DNA of 59,051 nt from a bacterium (GTDB lineage Bacteria; Bacteroidota; Ignavibacteria; Kapaibacteriales; UBA7675), in the NCBI GenBank assembly GCA_030430495.1, contig JAUIKM010000037.1, positions 1 to 59,051 on the forward strand, given 5' to 3'. This document shows positions 16,714 through 25,584 of this stretch, in pieces; position 1 is the stretch's first letter; each line of letters starts with the position of its first letter. The notes below the pieces were generated by a model. That model ran no database searches and was not told the DNA's origin. It was given only the letters and a program-made list of their open reading frames with translations. The translations under genes and the position numbers were made by a program.

Positions 16714-17772
16714 GTGAAGATCGCAATTATGGCCGGGGGCATATCTCCCGAACGCAACGTCTCGCTGGCCAGCGGCCTGGCGGTGATGGAAGCGCTGGCG
16801 AATTTTGAGTACGACCTGTGTTTTGTCGATCCGGCGCTGGGGGCGGACTGCCTGATAGAACTGGACAAAGTCGAAGCGCACAAAGAAGAAATGCCGACCG
16901 ACGAGGCGCTCAATTCGTTTAGACCGAGCGCCTATATCGACTGCGTGATGTCGGATGCGTTAAACGACGTCGACCTGGTGTTTCTGGCGCTGCACGGCAA
17001 GTACGGCGAGGACGGTTATATTCAGTCGCTGCTGGAATTGCGCGGCATTAAATACACCGGCAGCCGCCGCGTTTCGAGCGCGCTGGCGATGGACAAAAAC
17101 CTCAGCAAACGCATTTTTGAATCGGCGCGTATCATGACGCCGGCCTGGATGACACTGACGGAGCAGCACGCCGACCAACACGAAATCCTGAACGAAGTCA
17201 TCAATTACCTCGGCAAGGAACTGGTGGTTAAACCCAACGACCAGGGCTCGACCGTCGGCGTGACGATCCTGATGCATGCGCAGGACCATGAACTGGGCGA
17301 AGCCGTCAAAAAGGCGACGCACTATTCCGACCTGGCGGTAGTGGAGCAATATATTCCGGGCCGCGAAATCACCGTGGGCGTGCTCGACGGCATGGCGCTG
17401 CCGATCGTTGAGATCGCGACGCACGAAGGGTACTACGACTACGAGCACAAGTACACTTCGGGCACGACGGACTATATCTGTCCGGCCGACTTTGACGAGA
17501 ACATGGAAGAATTTATCCGGGGCATGGCGGCGCTGGCGCACGACGTGTTGGGCTGCAACGGCGCAACGCGCGTCGACTTCCGCGTGGACGAGGACGGCCA
17601 GGTTTTCTGCCTGGAACTCAACACAATTCCGGGTTTGACGTCGTTGAGCCTTCTGCCGACGGCCGCGAAGGAAAAAGGCGTCGGATTTGCCGCTCTCTGC
17701 GACCTGATGGTCAGGAGCGCGACGGGCGAGAAACTGGACGCGGCGGCTCTGGAGAACAGCGAAGAGGGTTGA
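16714..17772 (+). CDS. ddl: D-alanine--D-alanine ligase
   Basis: The 352-residue ATP-grasp enzyme makes the D-Ala-D-Ala dipeptide for peptidoglycan. It begins MKIAIMAGGISPERNVSL, carries LALHGKYGEDGYIQ, the ATP-binding VVKPNDQGSTVGV, and the metal-binding FCLELNTIPGLT. The start is a GTG with TAGGAG upstream. It overlaps by a few bases the frame that leads into the adenosine kinase gene, with which it is probably cotranscribed. Confidence 0.94.
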   Translation: MKIAIMAGGISPERNVSLASGLAVMEALANFEYDLCFVDPALGADCLIELDKVEAHKEEMPTDEALNSFRPSAYIDCVMSDALNDVDLVFLALHGKYGEDGYIQSLLELRGIKYTGSRRVSSALAMDKNLSKRIFESARIMTPAWMTLTEQHADQHEILNEVINYLGKELVVKPNDQGSTVGVTILMHAQDHELGEAVKKATHYSDLAVVEQYIPGREITVGVLDGMALPIVEIATHEGYYDYEHKYTSGTTDYICPADFDENMEEFIRGMAALAHDVLGCNGATRVDFRVDEDGQVFCLELNTIPGLTSLSLLPTAAKEKGVGFAALCDLMVRSATGEKLDAAALENSEEG

Positions 17773-17816
17773 TGCCCGACGCAGGCGAACTTAAACAAGT
17801 CAGGAACGAGAGGGAC

Positions 17817-18839
17817 ATGGCGACAATCGAAAAAGACATTCAACTGTTCGGGCTGGGCAGCGCCCTGGTGGACGTGCAGGTCAAGGTGGAAGACGCGGAT
17901 CTGGAGCGCTACGGCATGCGCAAGGGCACGATGAGCCTGGTGGACGCGCATGAACAGCACGGCATTCTGGGCAAGTTTGCGGACCTGCCGACTTTCCGGT
18001 GCAGCGGCGGCGCAACGGCCAACACGCTGATTGCCTTTTCGCAGTTCGGCGGCCGCGGCGGCTTCAGCACGCTGCTGGGCAACGACGCGCACGGTCGTTT
18101 TTACGCCTCGGAGTTTGAAGAACTGGGCATCGAGCTGTTCAGCGACTTTGAGGATGAGGCGCATACGGGCACCTGCCTGGTGCTGATCACGCCGGACGCG
18201 GAACGCACGATGCACACCTCGCTGGCGGTCAACACCAATTTTGGACGCGACCACGTGGCGGACGAGGCGATCAAACGCTCGCAGTGGCTCTACATTGAAG
18301 GCTACAAGTTTGCCGAGGCCAACGGGCGCGCGGCGATTGAACGCGCCATGACGACGGCGCGCGAACACGGCACGCGCATTGCGCTGAATTTTTCCGACGT
18401 ATTTGTGGTGGAAAGCTTCGGCGACGAGCTGCGCAAAGCGGTGGAGCAGGCCGACCTGGTGATCTGCAACGAGCTGGAAGGCCGTTCCTACACGGGCCTG
18501 AGCGACGATGCGGCGGTGTTCAGCCAACTCAAACAGACGGCGCGCAACACGGCGCTGACGCTGGGCGAGCGCGGGGCGATGTTAAACATCGACGGGCAGG
18601 AAGCGATTCTGGACGCCTACAAAACAGCGCCGATCGACAGCACCGGCGCGGGCGACATGTTTGCCGCCGGGTTGTTCTACGGGCTGTTAAACAACTATTC
18701 GCTGGAGCACGCCGGCCACCTGGGCGCCTGCGCGGCGTCCAAAGTGATCTCGCAGCTGGGCGCGCGCCTGGAACGCGAGGAAGTGCGCGACGTGCTGGTG
18801 CACGTGGACGGGATGGCGGCCGGGGGACGCGCGGTTTAA
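17817..18839 (+). CDS. adenosine kinase-like PfkB-family sugar kinase
   Basis: The protein of about 340 residues has the PfkB fold, with the C-terminal signature DSTGAGDMFAAG holding the catalytic Asp and the anion hole. The N-terminal pattern LFGLGSALVDVQVKV and CSGGATANTLIAFSQFGG resemble bacterial adenosine kinases. It would phosphorylate adenosine or a related nucleoside. I place the start at 17817, behind GAGAGGG. An in-frame ATG at 17769 adds 16 residues without homology. Confidence 0.85.
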   Translation: MATIEKDIQLFGLGSALVDVQVKVEDADLERYGMRKGTMSLVDAHEQHGILGKFADLPTFRCSGGATANTLIAFSQFGGRGGFSTLLGNDAHGRFYASEFEELGIELFSDFEDEAHTGTCLVLITPDAERTMHTSLAVNTNFGRDHVADEAIKRSQWLYIEGYKFAEANGRAAIERAMTTAREHGTRIALNFSDVFVVESFGDELRKAVEQADLVICNELEGRSYTGLSDDAAVFSQLKQTARNTALTLGERGAMLNIDGQEAILDAYKTAPIDSTGAGDMFAAGLFYGLLNNYSLEHAGHLGACAASKVISQLGARLEREEVRDVLVHVDGMAAGGRAV

Positions 18840-18868
18840 CGCGGCGACTTGTCGCTGAAAACCCATTG

Positions 18869-18921
18869 GTTAACAAGAGGAAAAAGCAAGCCGCCGAATC
18901 CATGAGGAGGCGAAGCGCTCT
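18869..18921 (+). repeat. dispersed repeat, copy 3
   Basis: TTAACAAGAGGAAAAAGC, the core AAGCCG, a spacer, then GGCGAAGCGCTC, related to copies 1 and 2. It sits in the 131-bp gap between the adenosine kinase and the next gene. Confidence 0.6.
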
Positions 18922-18970
18922 GCCAGGCTGTTTAAGTGAATCGCACTGCGATGAAAAGCGATCCAAACAT

Positions 18971-20320
18971 ATGGTCGACGTCAACAAAATATTACTGCGT
19001 TTAACAGTGTTCGTCTGTCTGCTGCTTGCGGCCGTGTTTAACATGCGGGCGCAGTCGGGCATGCGCTTTGAGGAAATGTTTCCGAAGCTGACGCCCTATT
19101 TTGCGGACGAGCTGATTGCCGATATTGAGCACAGCCTGCCCAAGGGCGCGGGATACCGCATCTGGGGCTGGGACGTGGGCGATTATTCGGGCGACGGCTA
19201 CAACGACTGCGCGATGACGGTGCGCATCGACGGCGACAGAAGACGTCAGGTGACGATTTACTTTTTTGTGGACATCGAAGGCTTTTTAACATTGGTGGGG
19301 CAGACGGACCGGACTTTTGTGGACGTGCCGCTGGAAGCCGGTGTTTCTATCCGCGAAAACGCCTGTTATGTGACCGAGAAAAACCGCCAATACGCCTGGG
19401 ATATCCGCGGCTACCGCTTTGACAAGGGCGCACTGCGCGTGCTGGACGATTTTTCCACGCGGAGGGAAGGGCGCAATACGATGGAGACCTATCGCAACTA
19501 CGAATCGCTGATGGGTTTTGAACGGCGCCTGGACACGCGCAGCGGCGACGAACTGGAGCGCAGCGAATTTTTGTCCATCCCGACCTACCGGCGCGGGCGC
19601 ACGATCTACGAGGGGTACAAAACGGATCTGGAAAGCCGCTCCGTTAAATTTGTGCCGCGCGGCGCGTTTTACTGGCAGGGCGAACAGGACGCCTCGTTTA
19701 AATTGCACACGGCCTACAACGACCACTTCCTCTATTTTATGGTGAGTGTGCGCGACGACAACGTCGTGAGCGACAATGGGCTGTACGACGTGTGGGACGG
19801 CGTTGAAATCTGGCTGGACCCGCTGGGACCGCGCGCCATTACGAGCGGACCGGAGGTGGAGCGCCGGGCGGCGGAGGAAGAGGAGACCGGGGGGGCGATT
19901 ATCTCGCTCAAAATAAGTCCGGGCAATTTTGCCGAGCGCCCGCCGGAGTTTGCGGTGGCCAGCTCGGGCGAACTGAACTCGGTGCAGAACGCCTCGCTCT
20001 CGCAGGTGCGGCTGCGTTCGCGGCTGACGGAGGAAGGCTACCAGATAAAGGTGCGCGTTCCGTTCCAGCTGTTGGGTTATGCGGCGGCGCCGATTGAAGC
20101 GGAGGCGATCACGGAGCTGGGTTGTTCGGTGGTGGTGGTGGATGCGGACAACGGTTTCCGGCCGCGCGAGGTTGCGTGGATCACGACGTCGGGGCTGGAG
20201 ACGCTGGACCCGGCCACCTACGGCACGCTGCTGTTGATTCCGGATTCGATGACCTACGGCGAGTCCAAAAATATTTACGCCGACGCAATTGCGGAGCGGC
20301 TGAACGCACTGGGATTTTGA
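18971..20320 (+). CDS. secreted protein with a CBM9-like C-terminal domain
   Basis: The 449-residue protein starts with a signal peptide (about 1-28, ending NMRAQ). The last 220 residues contain HTAYNDHFLYFMVSVRDDNV, DVWDGVEIWLDP and EEGYQIKVRVPFQLLG, the pattern of family 9 carbohydrate-binding/sugar-recognition domains. The middle part is unrecognised. I chose the ATG at 18971 directly before the signal peptide. A longer in-frame reading from 18866 would translate the dispersed repeat. Confidence 0.8.
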   Translation: MVDVNKILLRLTVFVCLLLAAVFNMRAQSGMRFEEMFPKLTPYFADELIADIEHSLPKGAGYRIWGWDVGDYSGDGYNDCAMTVRIDGDRRRQVTIYFFVDIEGFLTLVGQTDRTFVDVPLEAGVSIRENACYVTEKNRQYAWDIRGYRFDKGALRVLDDFSTRREGRNTMETYRNYESLMGFERRLDTRSGDELERSEFLSIPTYRRGRTIYEGYKTDLESRSVKFVPRGAFYWQGEQDASFKLHTAYNDHFLYFMVSVRDDNVVSDNGLYDVWDGVEIWLDPLGPRAITSGPEVERRAAEEEETGGAIISLKISPGNFAERPPEFAVASSGELNSVQNASLSQVRLRSRLTEEGYQIKVRVPFQLLGYAAAPIEAEAITELGCSVVVVDADNGFRPREVAWITTSGLETLDPATYGTLLLIPDSMTYGESKNIYADAIAERLNALGF

Positions 20321-20346
20321 CTACGCCACGCCTACCTGACAAAAGC

Positions 20347-20376
20347 GCAGCCGCAGCGGCTGCTTTCTGATTTTCT
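20347..20376 (+). terminator. probable terminator
   Basis: The seven-base-pair stem GCAGCCG/CGGCTGC with loop CAG is followed by TTTCTGATTTT, 26 bp after the preceding stop codon. Confidence 0.65.
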
Positions 20377-20453
20377 TGTTTGCCACGCAGATTTCCACGA
20401 AAAACGCCGCGGGGGACGTCTTGCGCGCACCCGTCCAAAAAGTGGGAAATATC

Positions 20454-20485
20454 TTTGGAAAGCAGAAAAATAGGTCGTAATTTTG
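20454..20485 (+). promoter_or_regulatory. ATP synthase operon promoter, Bacteroidota type
   Basis: TTTG at 20454-20457, a 20-base spacer and TAATTTTG at 20478-20485 match the -33/-7 consensus exactly. They lie about 65 bp before the first gene of the atp operon. Confidence 0.75.
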
Positions 20486-20549
20486 AAGACTGTATCGTAA
20501 GCGAAGAACGCTGAAGTTCTTTTCCAAACGCGTCTTTATCCTGACCCGC

Positions 20550-20795
20550 ATGACGCGAACCAGAAAGTCCAACATCATTGCAGAACTCGCGCCCTACCTG
20601 AGTCTGGGCACACAAATGACGGCGACAATTGCCGTCCTGGGTTTTGCAGGCTGGTATCTGGATTCGCAGTTCGAAAGCTCGCCGCTTTGGACGATTGTCG
20701 GCCTCGTGGTCGGCTCGATTGCCGGTTTGTACGGCTTTCTGCGGCAGGTAAGCGTGTTGCAGCGCAAACGGGATGAGACGCGGGAACGGAGGTAA
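20550..20795 (+). CDS. AtpZ/AtpI-like ATP synthase accessory membrane protein
   Basis: The 81-residue protein has two transmembrane helices (TATIAVLGFAGWYLDSQF and WTIVGLVVGSIAGLYGF) joined by a short loop, the pattern of the small AtpZ/AtpI proteins encoded at the head of atp operons. They are thought to help c-ring assembly or cation supply. It is the first gene after the operon promoter. Confidence 0.82.
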   Translation: MTRTRKSNIIAELAPYLSLGTQMTATIAVLGFAGWYLDSQFESSPLWTIVGLVVGSIAGLYGFLRQVSVLQRKRDETRERR

Positions 20796-20802
20796 GCGGC
20801 TG

Positions 20803-21141
20803 GTGGATGCTGATTTTTGGTCATCCGGAGAAACGATTGGCATCCTCTACGCCCTGGCGCTGTCGGCGCTTCTGGTCGTGACGGGATACGTCACCGGAGT
20901 GATAGCCGAGCGCCGCGAGGTGGAGTCCTTTCTGGCAATTGTCATCGGCGGCATGTTCGTCCGGCTGGTGATCGCACTGGTGCTGGTCTGGTTCCTCATG
21001 AGTCAGGTACAAGTCGACCCGATGTCCTTCTGCCTGACCTTCTTTATCTCCTATTTCATCTTTATGATGACGGAAATTTTTTACGTGAATTACCGCTACG
21101 GCGTGGTAGTTCAGAAACGCAGAACGACAATCCGGAAGTAA
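20803..21141 (+). CDS. small four-helix membrane protein of the atp operon
   Basis: The protein of about 112 residues has four predicted transmembrane helices, including ILYALALSALLVVTGYVTGV and the adjacent FLAIVIGGMFVRLVIALVLV. I place the start at the GTG at 20803, ten bases behind GGAGG and just after the preceding stop. An in-frame ATG at 20773 would overlap the previous gene. The position matches the AtpI/AtpR-type proteins found between atpZ and atpB, but the sequence family is not certain. Confidence 0.72.
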   Translation: MDADFWSSGETIGILYALALSALLVVTGYVTGVIAERREVESFLAIVIGGMFVRLVIALVLVWFLMSQVQVDPMSFCLTFFISYFIFMMTEIFYVNYRYGVVVQKRRTTIRK

Positions 21142-21243
21142 CCGGGGCGGTGCAATCGAACTGGAGCGGTGTTAAACAGCGCTCGGTGAGATGCAGCGAC
21201 GCACTCTGCGCCTGTTGATGTAAAGGCTTACGCGGAACCCTCT

Positions 21244-22209
21244 ATGGCTGGTAACTTAAACGTTCCTCCCGATCAGGTCTTTAACAAACTTCTCTCCGAT
21301 TTGGGCGACCACCACGGTCTCGTGATTGGTCCCTATCATCTGGCCGACCTTCCCTTCATTTTCATCAAAGACGGTGAATTCGACGTCTACTTCAGCCATC
21401 ACGCGCTGGAGGAGTCGGGTAAGTGGACGATGTCGCACCCGGACCACCCGCATCATCCGGTGCTGGCGGACTCGGGCGCGGGACCGGACCTGGACCTCTC
21501 GATCACCAACTTTGTCTTTTTCCAGTTTCTGGGAATGGCCATCATCCTCGGCATCTTCGCCATCGTCGGCGGGCGCTACCGCAAAAAGCCGGACAAAGCG
21601 CCCTCGGGCATCCAGAATGCGATGGAAGCGCTGGTGACGTACATCCGCGACGACGTGGTACGCGCCAACATTCCGGGCCGCAAACTGGCAGACAAGATGC
21701 TGCCCTACTTCATTACGAACTTCCTGTTCATCCTGATACTGAACCTCTTTGGACTGATACCCGGCGGCCACGTGGCCACGAGCGGTATCGGGACAACCAC
21801 GGCGCTGGCGATTATCGCATTTTTTGTGATAAACGTGACGGCATTCCGTGCGGCGGGGGCGGGACACTATTTCCATCACTTCCTGGGCGGAGCGCCGACC
21901 TTTATGGCGCCGATCATGATACCGGTGGAAATCATCTCACTCTTTGCCAAGCCCTTCGCGCTGGCGGTTCGTTTGTTCGCCAACATGACGGCGGGCCACG
22001 TGGTGCTGCTCTCGCTGGTGGGTTTGATCTTTTACTTCGAATCCCTGGCGGTATCGCCGGTATCGATCGGCTTCTCGGTGTTTGTGTACTTCATCGAGCT
22101 GCTGGTATCCTTCCTGCAGGCTTATATCTTCACGATCCTGACGGCGGTGTTTGCCGGTCTGGCGATCGGGAATCACGGCGACGATCATGCGGAAGGCGCG
22201 CACGCCTGA
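21244..22209 (+). CDS. atpB: ATP synthase F0 subunit a
   Basis: The 321-residue membrane protein carries the proton half-channel. The essential Arg sits in PFALAVRLFANMTAGH (R243). A long soluble N-terminal part (about 90 residues, His- and Asp-rich at 62-78) precedes the first helix, as in other Bacteroidota/Chlorobiota a subunits. Spacing to atpE is 95 bp. Confidence 0.96.
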   Translation: MAGNLNVPPDQVFNKLLSDLGDHHGLVIGPYHLADLPFIFIKDGEFDVYFSHHALEESGKWTMSHPDHPHHPVLADSGAGPDLDLSITNFVFFQFLGMAIILGIFAIVGGRYRKKPDKAPSGIQNAMEALVTYIRDDVVRANIPGRKLADKMLPYFITNFLFILILNLFGLIPGGHVATSGIGTTTALAIIAFFVINVTAFRAAGAGHYFHHFLGGAPTFMAPIMIPVEIISLFAKPFALAVRLFANMTAGHVVLLSLVGLIFYFESLAVSPVSIGFSVFVYFIELLVSFLQAYIFTILTAVFAGLAIGNHGDDHAEGAHA

Positions 22210-22304
22210 GGCGGCGCGACTAACGGGACAAACTGAAAACTTGATCTAACAGAATAACGGGCAACCGTACTTTTCACTTTCTCTTTTCCGGAGGTAAAAC
22301 TCAC

Positions 22305-22532
22305 ATGGAAGCTCTTGGAATGGCCTGGTTGGCTGCCGGTATCGGCGGCGGTGTGACGGTTCTTGGTGTTGGTAACGGTATCGGCCCGCTCGTGGCCGCG
22401 GCTCTGGAAGCCAGCGCCCGTCAACCGGAAAACGCCGGCGACGTGCGTGCGACGATGATTATCGGCGCCGCTCTGATCGAGGGTGTTGCACTGTTTGCTC
22501 TGGTTATCTGCGTTCTGCTCGCCATTAAATAA
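22305..22532 (+). CDS. atpE: ATP synthase F0 subunit c
   Basis: The 75-residue hairpin of two helices has the polar loop ARQPEN and the ion-binding carboxylate E59 in ALIEGVALF. The residues around it (Pro in GIGPLVA on helix 1, Gly after E59) lack the Gln and Ser/Thr ligands of Na+-binding rings, so proton coupling is likely. A GGAGGT ribosome binding site precedes the start. A strong hairpin follows at 22582-22608. Confidence 0.96.
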   Translation: MEALGMAWLAAGIGGGVTVLGVGNGIGPLVAAALEASARQPENAGDVRATMIIGAALIEGVALFALVICVLLAIK

Positions 22533-22581
22533 GAAACGACAGAACGACGCTAACCGGATACTGACGAAAAGACGAATGGAC

Positions 22582-22608
22582 GCGCGCTTCCGCCTGCCGG
22601 AAGCGCGC
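22582..22608 (+). promoter_or_regulatory. atpE-atpF intergenic hairpin
   Basis: A perfect 11-bp GC-rich stem (GCGCGCTTCCG/CGGAAGCGCGC, loop CCTGC) without a T-tract. The position right after atpE suggests an RNA stabiliser or partial processing/termination site that raises the amount of c subunit relative to downstream genes. Confidence 0.7.
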
Positions 22609-22695
22609 TGTTGATCCGCTCGTCGACGCATGCGCCGCGGCGTATGCACGTTCCTGTTCAACAGTCTCAAAAATTCAATCAGTGAGCGTGTCGCT

Positions 22696-23181
22696 ATGCT
22701 GGATATTTCACCGGGCTTGATGCTCTGGACCCTTGTCAACTTCGCAATCTTTTTCTTTCTGTTGCGCAAGTTGGCCTGGAAACCGATGCTCACCGCGTTA
22801 AAAAATCGCGAGACAAAAATCCAGGAGTCGCTGGAAGGCGCTGAACGCGCCCAGGCCGAGGCCGAGCGACTCATCAAGGAGAACGAAGCGAAACTCGCGG
22901 AAGCGCAGCAGAAGATGATGGACCTCGTGCGCGACGGGCGCGCCCAGGCCGAGGCCGCCATCCAGAAAGCCACAGAAGAAGCCGAACGCATCAAAGTGAC
23001 GAAGCTGGAAGAAGCGCGCACGGAAATCGAACGCGAAAAACAAGCGGCGATGAACCAACTGCGCAACGAAGTTTCCTCGCTGGTGATCGTGGCGACCGAA
23101 AAAATTCTCCGTCAGCAGCTCGACGCGGACAAACAGCGCACGCTGGTTGAATCCGTGCTGCAGGACTTTGCGCGCAACTGA
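22696..23181 (+). CDS. atpF: ATP synthase F0 subunit b
   Basis: The 161-residue protein has one N-terminal membrane helix (LMLWTLVNFAIFFFLLRKLA) and a long charged coiled coil (about 40-140) that forms the peripheral stalk. The ATG at 22696 gives the standard b-subunit start (MLDISPGLMLWT). An in-frame start at 22630 would add 22 unrelated residues. Confidence 0.94.
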   Translation: MLDISPGLMLWTLVNFAIFFFLLRKLAWKPMLTALKNRETKIQESLEGAERAQAEAERLIKENEAKLAEAQQKMMDLVRDGRAQAEAAIQKATEEAERIKVTKLEEARTEIEREKQAAMNQLRNEVSSLVIVATEKILRQQLDADKQRTLVESVLQDFARN

Positions 23182-23303
23182 TGCGCGTTTCTCTTTCACG
23201 CGGCGCGGCGCGATCGCAAGCGGCACATTAGTGTTGCAGCGCGCGGCCGGCAGGGCGGCGTCAGGCAGACGCTGTTTCCGTCGCACAGAAGATCCGAATA
23301 CGT

Positions 23304-23882
23304 ATGATTTCACGTATTGCACATCGTTATGGCCGGGCGCTATTCCTGGAAGCCGCGGAACGCGGCGAACTGGACCTCGTCCGCAAGGACGCCGCCATGG
23401 CGGAGCAGGTCTTCGCGCAGGAGACCTTGCTGAACAGGCTGTTCGCCAGCCCGGTGGTTCAGGCGTCGCGCAAGCTGAGCGTCATCACGGAGGCCTTCGG
23501 CGCTTCCGTTGCTCCGCTGACGCTGAACTTCATGAAACTCATGAACGCGAAGAACCGCGACGCCGAGATTCGCGGCGCACTGGCGGCTTTCACCGAGATG
23601 TACAACGAGCGCAAAGGCATTGTGCGGGTGCTCGTGAGTTCGGCGGTGGAGCTGGACACGGCGCAGCGCGCAGCCATTGAACAACGCGTGCACCGGTACA
23701 CGGGCAAAGAATCCGTGGAAGCGCAGTACCGCATCGACGCCGACCTGATCGGCGGGTTTACGGTGCGGCTGGGCTCGACGCTGCTGGACGGCAGTCTGCG
23801 TCGTCAGATCGATCGTCTGCGGACGCATCTGGCGAGTGGAGCGGAGTCGAACATCGGATCAAACGGGCGCAGCGCCGCCTGA
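23304..23882 (+). CDS. atpH: ATP synthase F1 subunit delta
   Basis: The 192-residue protein matches the delta/OSCP pattern: an N-terminal helical bundle beginning ISRIAHRYGRALFLEAAERG and a C-terminal segment ending DADLIGGFTVRLGSTLLDGS, followed by the final helix. It joins the b stalk to the top of F1. Confidence 0.93.
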   Translation: MISRIAHRYGRALFLEAAERGELDLVRKDAAMAEQVFAQETLLNRLFASPVVQASRKLSVITEAFGASVAPLTLNFMKLMNAKNRDAEIRGALAAFTEMYNERKGIVRVLVSSAVELDTAQRAAIEQRVHRYTGKESVEAQYRIDADLIGGFTVRLGSTLLDGSLRRQIDRLRTHLASGAESNIGSNGRSAA

Positions 23883-23989
23883 ACGACAGGCTGAACGTTT
23901 GTCTCCGGATCGACAAACAAGAGGGCTGTCCAAGAAGAATTATCAGAAAAATTGAACTGTAAGAAGTCAAATCTTCAACGGGAACAGTC

Positions 23990-25552
23990 ATGAGTGACGT
24001 TCGTCCAGATGAAATTTCCTCGATTCTGCGCCGGCAACTGGCGGGCTTCGAGAAGGAAGTAGAAGCATACGACGTCGGTACCGTCCTTCAGGTCGGTGAC
24101 GGCGTTGCGCGTGTTTACGGCCTGAACAATGCGATGGCGTTGGAGCTGCTTGAGTTTCCGAACGGCGTGATCGGGATGGTGCTGAACCTCGAAGAGGACA
24201 ACGTTGGCGCCATTCTGTTCGGCGAAGACACTAAAATCAAGGAAGGCGACGAAGTGCGTCGCACGGGCCGCGTGGCTTCCGTTCCTGTCGGCGAGGCCCT
24301 GCTGGGGCGCGTCGTGAATCCGCTGGGCGAGCCTATCGACGGCGCCGGGCCGATTCCGCAGGACAACATGCTGCCGGTGGAGCGCATCGCGCCGGGCGTT
24401 ATGAAACGCCAGCCGGTGGAAGAGCCGCTGCAGACGGGCATCAAAGCCATCGACGCTTTGATTCCGATCGGCCGCGGCCAGCGCGAGTTGATTATCGGCG
24501 ACCGCCAGACCGGTAAAACGGTGGTGTCGCTCGATACGATCATCAACCAGCGCTACACCCATACGGAAGAAGCCAAGGCGGCCGGCGTCGATCCGGTCTA
24601 CTGCATTTACGTCGGTATCGGCCAGCGCGCTTCGACGATTGCCAACGTGGTGGACGTGCTGAAGGAAAACGGCGCGATGGAGTACACGATCGTGGTGGCG
24701 GCCAACGCCTCCGATCCCGCGCCGCTGCAGTACATCGCGCCGTATTCGGGCGCGTCGATGGGCGAGTTTTTCCGCGACAGCGGACGCCACGCTCTGATCA
24801 TTTATGACGACCTTTCCAAACAGGCCGCCGCTTACCGCCAGGTATCGCTGTTGCTGCGCCGTCCGCCGGGCCGTGAGGCTTATCCGGGCGACGTGTTTTA
24901 CCTGCACAGCCGCCTGCTGGAACGCGCCGCGAAGTTGAGCGACGAAGAGGGCGGCGGTTCGCTCACGGCTCTGCCGGTGATCGAAACGCAGGCCGGCGAC
25001 GTCTCGGCTTACATTCCGACGAACGTGATTTCGATCACGGACGGCCAGATCTACCTCGAATCCAACCTGTTCAATGCGAACATCCGTCCGGCGCTCAACG
25101 TCGGTATCTCGGTGTCGCGTGTGGGCGGTGCGGCGCAGATCAAAGCCATGAAGAAGATTTCGGGTACGCTGAAGCTCGACCTGGCGCAGTTCCGCTCGTT
25201 GGAAGCTTTTGCGAAGTTCGGTTCCGATCTGGACAAAGCGACGCAGCAGCAGCTGCTGCGCGGCGCGCGTCTGACGGAAATCCTGAAACAGCCGCAGTAC
25301 TCGCCGGTGCCGGTGGAAGAGCAGATTGTCATGATCTTTGCGGCGACGGAAGGATATCTGGACGCGCTGCCGGTTTCGAGTCTGCGCGAATTCGAGAACA
25401 ACTTCCTCGAACTGATGCGGGTTTCCCATAAAGATGCGCTGAGCGAAATCGTCAGCAAACGCGTGGTTTCGGACGAGTTGAAAGCTCGTCTCAAATCGAT
25501 TCTTACGGACTTTACGTCGGCGTTCAAATCTTCGGTGGCGCAAGGCGCCTGA
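23990..25552 (+). CDS. atpA: ATP synthase F1 subunit alpha
   Basis: The 520-residue non-catalytic nucleotide-binding subunit has the P-loop GDRQTGKT at 170-177, the [17 protein letters not shown] segment before it, and the alpha signature [14 protein letters not shown] in the form [17 protein letters not shown]. The length is normal. The next gene is hldD, not atpG. Confidence 0.97.
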   Translation: MSDVRPDEISSILRRQLAGFEKEVEAYDVGTVLQVGDGVARVYGLNNAMALELLEFPNGVIGMVLNLEEDNVGAILFGEDTKIKEGDEVRRTGRVASVPVGEALLGRVVNPLGEPIDGAGPIPQDNMLPVERIAPGVMKRQPVEEPLQTGIKAIDALIPIGRGQRELIIGDRQTGKTVVSLDTIINQRYTHTEEAKAAGVDPVYCIYVGIGQRASTIANVVDVLKENGAMEYTIVVAANASDPAPLQYIAPYSGASMGEFFRDSGRHALIIYDDLSKQAAAYRQVSLLLRRPPGREAYPGDVFYLHSRLLERAAKLSDEEGGGSLTALPVIETQAGDVSAYIPTNVISITDGQIYLESNLFNANIRPALNVGISVSRVGGAAQIKAMKKISGTLKLDLAQFRSLEAFAKFGSDLDKATQQQLLRGARLTEILKQPQYSPVPVEEQIVMIFAATEGYLDALPVSSLREFENNFLELMRVSHKDALSEIVSKRVVSDELKARLKSILTDFTSAFKSSVAQGA

Positions 25553-25584
25553 TCCTGAACGCCTCATTCTGTCTGCGTGAAATA

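Noticed and set aside
18866-18970. Extended N-terminus of the CBM9-like protein
   Set aside because: It would translate a dispersed DNA repeat and place the signal peptide 35 residues inside the protein.
23975-25567. Long minus-strand open frame opposite atpA (and similar ones opposite the M14 peptidase gene)
   Set aside because: These mirror GC-rich codon usage of the plus-strand genes, show no family motif, and lie opposite unmistakable genes.
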